From: Ptiloglossa arizonensis
Taxonomy: Eukaryota > Arthropoda > Insecta > Hymenoptera > Colletidae
Direction: 5' to 3'
DNA length: 64,000 bases
Assembly: GCF_051014685.1 (NCBI RefSeq)
Contig: NW_027479436.1
Location: 61,020-125,019, forward strand
The position numbers and the translations under genes were made by a program. The notes under the pieces are model-generated. The model was given only the letters and a program-made list of their open reading frames with translations. It ran no database searches and was not told the origin of the DNA. Position 1 is the stretch's first letter. Each line of letters starts with the position of its first letter. Positions 59,433 through 64,000 of this stretch are shown here, one piece after another.

Positions 59433-60436
59433 ACGGATTGACCTAACCCAAAAATTCCTATTGCATCTGAAAGTAGAAACTCGCCCGATTACAACGGTAT
59501 GTGTATTTTTTCCTTAGGCCATTCTGGTTAAGCGTTTGGAGCAGCAGAATTGTGAAAAATTTTTTGCCTTCTCTACCATTTCTTGGCTTCAAACCCCCAT
59601 ATCTCGCGAACGGATTGACCTAACCCAAAAATTCCTATTGCATCTGAAAGTAGAAACTCGCCCGATTACAACGGTATGTGTATTTTTTCCTTAGGCCATT
59701 CTGGTTAAGCGTTTGGAGCAGCAGAATTGTGAAAAATTTTTTGCCTTCTCAACCATTTCTTGTCTTCAAACTCCCATATCTCGCGAACGGTTTGACCTAA
59801 CCCAAAAATTCCTATTGCATCTGAAAGTAGAAACTCGCCCGATTACAAAGGTATGTGTATTTTTTCCCTAGCCCATTCTGGTTAAGCGTTTGGAGCAGCA
59901 GAATTGTGAAAAATTTTTTGCCTTTTCTACCATTTCTTGGCTTCAAACTCCCATATCTCGCGAACAGACAGAACTAACCCATAAATTCCTATTGCATCTG
60001 AAAGTAGAAACTCGCCCGATTACAGCGGTATGTGTATTTTTTCCCTTGGCCATTTTGGTTAAGCGTTTGGAGCAGCAGAATTGCGAAAAATTTTTTGCCT
60101 TCTCAACCATTTCTTGGCTTCAAACTCCCATATCTCGCGAACGGATTGACATAACCCAAAAATTCCTATTGCATCTGAAAGTAGAAACTCGCCCGATTAC
60201 AACGGTATGTGTATTTTTTCCCTTGGCCATTCTGGTTAAGCGTTTGGAGCAGCAGAATTGTGAAAAATTTTTTGCCTTCTCTACCATTTCTTGGCTTCAA
60301 ACTCCCATATCTCGCGAACGGATTGACCTAACCCAAAAATTCCTATTGCATCTGAAAGTAGAAACTCGCCCGATTACAACGGTGTGTGTATTTTTTCCTT
60401 AGGCCATTCTGGTTAAGCGTTTGGAGCAGCAGAATT

Positions 60437-62029
60437 GGGAAAAATTTTTTGCCTTCTCTACCATTTCTTGGCTTCAAACCCCCATATCTCGCGAACGGAT
60501 TGACCTAACCCAAAAATTCCTATTGCATCTGAAAGTAGAAACTCGCCCGATTACAACGGTATGTGTATTTTTTCCCTAGGCCATTCTGGTTAAGCGTTTG
60601 GAGCAGCAGAATTGCGATAAATTTTTTGCCTTCTCAACCATTTCTTGTCTTCAAACTCCCATATCTCGCGAACGGATTGACCTAACCCAAAAATTCCTAT
60701 TGCCTCTGAAAGTAGAAACTCGCCCGATTACAACGGTATGTGTATTTTTTCCTTAGGCCATTCTGGTTAAGCGTTTGGAGCAGCAGAATTGTGAAAAATT
60801 TTTTGCCTTCTCTACCATTTCTTGGCTTCAAACCCCCATATCTCGCGAACGGATTGACCTAACCCAAAAATTCCTATTGCATCTGAAAGTAGAAACTCGC
60901 CCGATTACAACGGTATGTGTATTTTTTCCCTAGGCCATTCTGGTTAAGCGTTTGGAGCAGCAGAATTGCGAAAAATTTTTTGCCGTCTCAACCATTTCTT
61001 GTCTTCAAACTCCCATATCTCGCGAACGGATTGACCTAACCCAAAAATTCCTATTGCATCTGAAAGTAGAAACTCGCCCGATTACAACGGTATGTGTATT
61101 TTTTCTTAGGCCATTCTGGTTAAGCGTTTGGAGCAGTAGAATTGTGAAAAATTTTTTGCCTTCTCTACCATTTCTTGGCTTCAAACTCCCATATCTCGCG
61201 AACAGACTGACCTAACCCAAAAATTCCTATTGGATCTGAAAGTAGAAACTCGCCCGATTACAGCGGTATGTGTATTTTTTCCCTTGGCCATTTTGGTTAA
61301 GCGTTTGGAGCAGCAGAATTGTGAAAAATTTTTTGCCTTCTCTACCATTTCTTGGCTTCAAACTCCCACATCTCGCGAACAGACTGACCTAACCCAAAAA
61401 TTCCTATTGCATCTGAAAGTAGAAACACGCCCGATTACAGCGGTATGTGTATTTTTTCCCTTGGCCATTTTGGTTAAGCGTTTGGAGCAGCAGAATCGCG
61501 AAAAATTTTTTGCCTTCTCAACCATTTCTTGTCTTCAAACTCCCATATCTCGCGAACGGTTTGACCTAACCCAAAAATTCCTATTGCATCTGAAAGTAGA
61601 AACTCGCCCGATTACAAAGGTATGTGTATTTTTTCCCTAGCCCATTCTGGTTAAGCGTTTGGAGCAGCAGAATTGTGAAAAATTTTTTGCCTTTTCTACC
61701 ATTTCTTGGCTTCAAACTCCCATATCTCGCGAACAGACAGAACTAACCCATAAATTCCTATTGCATCTGAAAGTAGAAACTCGCCCGATTACAGCGGTAT
61801 GTGTATTTTTTCCCTTGGCCATTTTGGTTAAGCGTTTGGAGCAGCAGAATTGCGAAAAATTTTTTGCCTTCTCAAACATTTCTTGGCTTCAAACTCCCAT
61901 ATCTCGCGAACGGATTGACCTAACCCAAAAATTCCTATTGCATCTGAAAGTAGAAACTCGCCCGATTACAACGGTATGTGTATTTTTTCCCTTGGCCATT
62001 CTGGTTAAGCGTTTGGAGCAGCAGAATTG
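60437..62029 (+). repeat. Second 9-mer HOR family, altered copy 3 (1,592 bp)
   Basis: The copy follows the first two to about 61,100, including GCGATAAATT near 60,615 and GCCTCTGAAAG near 60,703. A C is then missing in TTTTTTCTTAGG near 61,098. A different run follows (CAGTAGAATTGTG, ATTGGATCTG, CTCCCACATC, AGAATCGCG), then the CTTTTCTACC and AACTAACCCATAAA monomer returns near 61,740, 1,769 bp after its predecessor. The overall length is still nine monomers minus 1 bp, so monomers were both gained and lost. Confidence 0.82.
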
Positions 62030-64000
62030 GGAAAAATTTTTTGCCTTCTCTACCATTTCTTGGCTTCAAACCCCCATATCTCGCGAACGGATTGACCTAA
62101 CCCAAAAATTCCTATTGCATCTGAAAGTAGAAACTCGCCCGATTACAACGGTATGTGTATTTTTTCCCTAGGCCATTCTGGTTAAGCGTTTGGAGCAGCA
62201 GAATTGCGATAAATTTTTTGCCTTCTCAACCATTTCTTGTCTTCAAACTCCCATATCTCGCGAACGGATTGACCTAACCCAAAAATTCCTATTGCCTCTG
62301 AAAGTAGAAACTCGCCCGATTACAACGGTATGTGTATTTTTTTCCTTAGGCCATTCTGGTTAAGCGTTTGGAGCAGCAGAATTGCGAAAAATTTTTTGCC
62401 TTCTCAACCATTTCTTGTCTTCAAACTCCCATATCTCGCGAACGGATTGACCTAACCCAAAAATTCCTATTGCATCTGAAAGTAGAAACTCGCCCGATTA
62501 CAACGGTATGTGTATTTTTTCCTTAGGCCATTCTGGTTAAGCGTTTGGAGCAGCAGAATTGTGAAAAATTTTTTGCCTTCTCTACCATTTCTTGGCTTCA
62601 AACTCCCATATCTCGCGAACAGACTGACCTAACCCAAAAATTCCTATTGGATCTGAAAGTAGAAACTCGCCCGATTACAGCGGTATGTGTATTTTTTCCC
62701 TTGGCCATTTTGGTTAAGCGTTTGGAGCAGCAGAATTGTGAAAAATTTTTTGCCTTCTCTACCATTTCTTGGCTTCAAACTCCCACATCTCGCGAACAGA
62801 CTGACCTAACCCAAAAATTCCTATTGCATCTGAAAGTAGAAACTCGCCCGATTACAGCGGTATGTGTATTTTTTCCCTTGGCCATTTTGGTTAAGCGTTT
62901 GGAGCAGCAGAATCGCGAAAAATTTTTTGCCTTCTCAACCATTTCTTGTCTTCAAACTTCCATATCTCGCGAACGGTTTGACCTAACCCAAAAATTCCTA
63001 TTGCATCTGAAAGTAGAAACTCGCCCGATTACAAAGGTATGTGTATTTTTTCCCTAGCCCATTCTGGTTAAGCGTTTGGAGCAGCAGAATTGTGAAAAAT
63101 TTTTTGCCTTCTCTACCATTTCTTGGCTTCAAACCCCCATATCTCGCGAACGGATTGACCTAACCCAAAAATTCCTATTGCATCTGAAAGTAGAAACTCG
63201 CCCGATTACAACGGTATGTGTATTTTTTCCCCAGCCCATTCTGGTTAAGCGTTTGGAGCAGCAGAATTGTGAAAAATTTTTTGCCTTCTCTACCATTTCT
63301 TGGCTTCAAACTCCCATATCTCGCGAACGGATTGACCTAACCCAAAAATTCCTATTGCATCTGAAAGTAGAAACTCGCCCGATTACAGCGGTATGTGTAT
63401 TTTTTCCCTTGGCCATTTTGGTTAAGCGTTTGGAGCAGCAGAATTGCGAAAAATTTTTTGCCTTCTCAACCATTTCTTGGCTTCAAACTCCCATATCTCG
63501 CGAACGGATTGACCTAACCCAAAAATTCCTATTGCATCTGAAAGTAGAAACTCGCCCGATTACAACGGTATGTGTATTTTTTCCCTTGGCCATTCTGGTT
63601 AAGCGTTTGGAGCAGCAGAATTGTGAAAAATTTTTTGCCTTCTCTACCATTTCTTGGCTTCAAACTCCCATATCTCGCGAACGGATTGACCTAACCCAAA
63701 AATTCCTATTGCATCTGAAAGTAGAAACTCGCCCGATTACAACGGTATGTGTATTTTTTCCCTAGCCCATTCTGGTTAAGCGTTTGGAGCAGCAGAATTG
63801 TGAAAAATTTTTTGCCTTCTCTACCATTTCTTGGCTTCAAACTCCCATATCTCGCGAACAGACTGACCTAACCCAAAAATTCCTATTGCATCTGAATGTA
63901 GAAACTCGCCCGATTACAGCGGTATGTGTATTTTTTCCCTTGGCCATTCTGGTTAAGCGTTTGGAGCAGCAGAATTGTGAAAAATTTTTTGCCTTCTCTA
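62030..64000 (+). repeat. Fourth partial 9-mer copy and end of window
   Basis: GCGATAAATT near 62,208 and GCCTCTGAAAG near 62,296 are each 1,593 bp after the third copy. An extra T near 62,341 gives a T7 run. A run with ATTGGATCTG, CTCCCACATC and AGAATCGCG (62,640-63,060) repeats 61,220-61,640 at an offset of about 1,417 bp (eight monomers plus that 1 bp). The last kilobase consists of common monomers, with a TTTCCCCAGCCC variant near 63,230. The array continues past the window edge. Confidence 0.83.

Larger units (their letters stand above)
59278..59454 (+). repeat. Reference monomer, near-consensus (177 bp)
   Basis: This monomer carries the commonest base at almost every position and is used here as the coordinate standard. 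In order it holds a CTCGCCCGATTACAACGG segment, a GTATGT...CCCTAG segment (59320-59340), GGCCATTCTGGTTAAGCG, GGAGCAGCAGAATTGCG, an A5T6 tract (59378-59388), CCTTCTCAACCATTTCTTG, CTTCAAACTCCCATATC, a TCGCGA palindrome (59427-59432), GGATTGACCTAACCC and a final A5 run. The main variable sites elsewhere are TGCG/TGTG, TCAACC/TCTACC, TTGGC/TTGTC/TTAGC, AAACTCCC/AAACCCCC/AAAGTCCC, GGATTGACC/AGACTGACC/GGTTTGACC, ACAACGG/ACAGCGG and CCTAGG/CCTTGG/CCTAGC. Its hand-counted GC content is 73 of 177. Confidence 0.95.
58844..60436 (+). repeat. Second 9-mer HOR family, copy 2 (1,593 bp)
   Basis: This copy is colinear with copy 1 throughout. Differences I verified are 59557 (A against G at 57964) and 59259 (A against G at 57666). 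No indels were seen between the two copies. Confidence 0.9.
1..64000 (+). repeat. 177-bp satellite array, whole window, head-to-tail
   Basis: The same 177-bp unit recurs from the first to the last base. For example, the TTCCTATTGCATCTG phase mark lies at 1, 178, 355 and so on. All monomers read in the same direction and I saw no inversion, gap or foreign insertion. Variation is mostly single-base substitution at recurring sites, plus about two dozen 1-bp indels. The monomer is nucleosome-sized and the variants are shared across many kilobases in multi-monomer blocks, which is typical of homogenised eukaryotic satellite DNA. A centromeric or pericentromeric location is an inference; nothing in the sequence proves it. 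The family is not one I recognise. Both array edges lie outside the window. Confidence 0.97.

Noticed and set aside
59437..59447. Telomere-like CCTAACCC in each monomer
   Set aside because: It is a single short match per monomer and never tandem, so it is not a telomeric repeat.
59278..59454. CENP-B-box-like motif: CCCG AT T ACAA CG in the plus strand fits seven of nine core positions of the reverse box
   Set aside because: The last two required A bases are G and T. By simple base-composition arithmetic (equal base frequencies), about half a hit of this quality is expected by chance per 177-bp monomer on both strands.
436..63765. Many plus-strand open frames of 60-288 codons with a repeated 59-residue unit
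   Set aside because: They start at TTG, sit wholly inside the satellite, and arise because 177 is divisible by three. Variants at the stop and at many codons are non-synonymous (W/C, RI/QT, T/A), with no sign of constraint. Length follows only the CTAG/CTTG state. No ribosome-binding or promoter context is visible.
1..64000. CRISPR array
   Set aside because: Repeats are 177 bp, directly abutting and variable, with no unique spacers and no cas genes.
1..64000. Identity with other satellites of about 177-178 bp, such as the Trypanosoma brucei minichromosome repeat or plant CEN178/180
   Set aside because: Only the length agrees. I see no sequence feature that supports identity, and length alone is not evidence.

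Overview
The whole 64 kb window is one uninterrupted tandem satellite array. The unit is 177 bp, about 41-42% GC by hand count of one monomer, and every monomer runs head-to-tail in the same orientation. 64,000/177 gives roughly 361 monomers. The array is already running at base 1 and still running at base 64,000, so neither edge is present. I found no gene, RNA gene, transposon, CRISPR array or unique sequence interrupting it. A nucleosome-sized monomer, homogenised variants and multi-monomer higher-order repeats (HORs) point to eukaryotic heterochromatin, possibly centromeric or pericentromeric. I do not recognise the family and will not name an organism.

Layout, read by eye from shared variants and offsets: 1-2.6 kb, 5-mer and 4-mer repeats (885 and 708 bp, together 1,593 bp). 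2.6-7.0 kb, mixed monomers with a 17-mer (3,009 bp) register. 7.0-12.1 kb, a 7-mer followed by two 11-mers (1,946 bp each). 12.1-16.5 kb, a 4-mer pair grading into two 9-mers (1,593 bp). 16.5-25.2 kb, mixed, including a displaced copy of the 11-mer block at 18.8-20.3 kb. 25.2-33.0 kb, two almost identical 3,891-bp 22-mers, each containing a 1,061-bp 6-mer repeat. 33.0-40.2 kb, rearranged partial copies of the same material. 40.2-52.8 kb, a 6,901-bp 39-mer and its 5,663-bp copy that lacks seven monomers. 51.7-57.3 kb, an 18/17-mer repeat. 57.3-62.0 kb, three 9-mers (1,593, 1,593, 1,592 bp), followed by related sequence to the end.

There is no gene network to describe. Long open frames exist on both strands only because 177 is 59 x 3 and because a CTAG that makes a stop on both strands is often mutated to CTTG. 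They start at TTG on the plus strand and look non-coding. The least expected observation is a codon-phased 21-nt GTATGT...CCCTAG segment in most monomers. It resembles a tiny intron and contains the main stop of the plus-strand frame. It may be chance. The other items of interest are the nested HORs, the indels that act as lineage markers, and a cluster of private indels near 42.7 kb that may be an assembly error. All comparisons were made by eye, so block edges are good to about one monomer unless a junction base is given.
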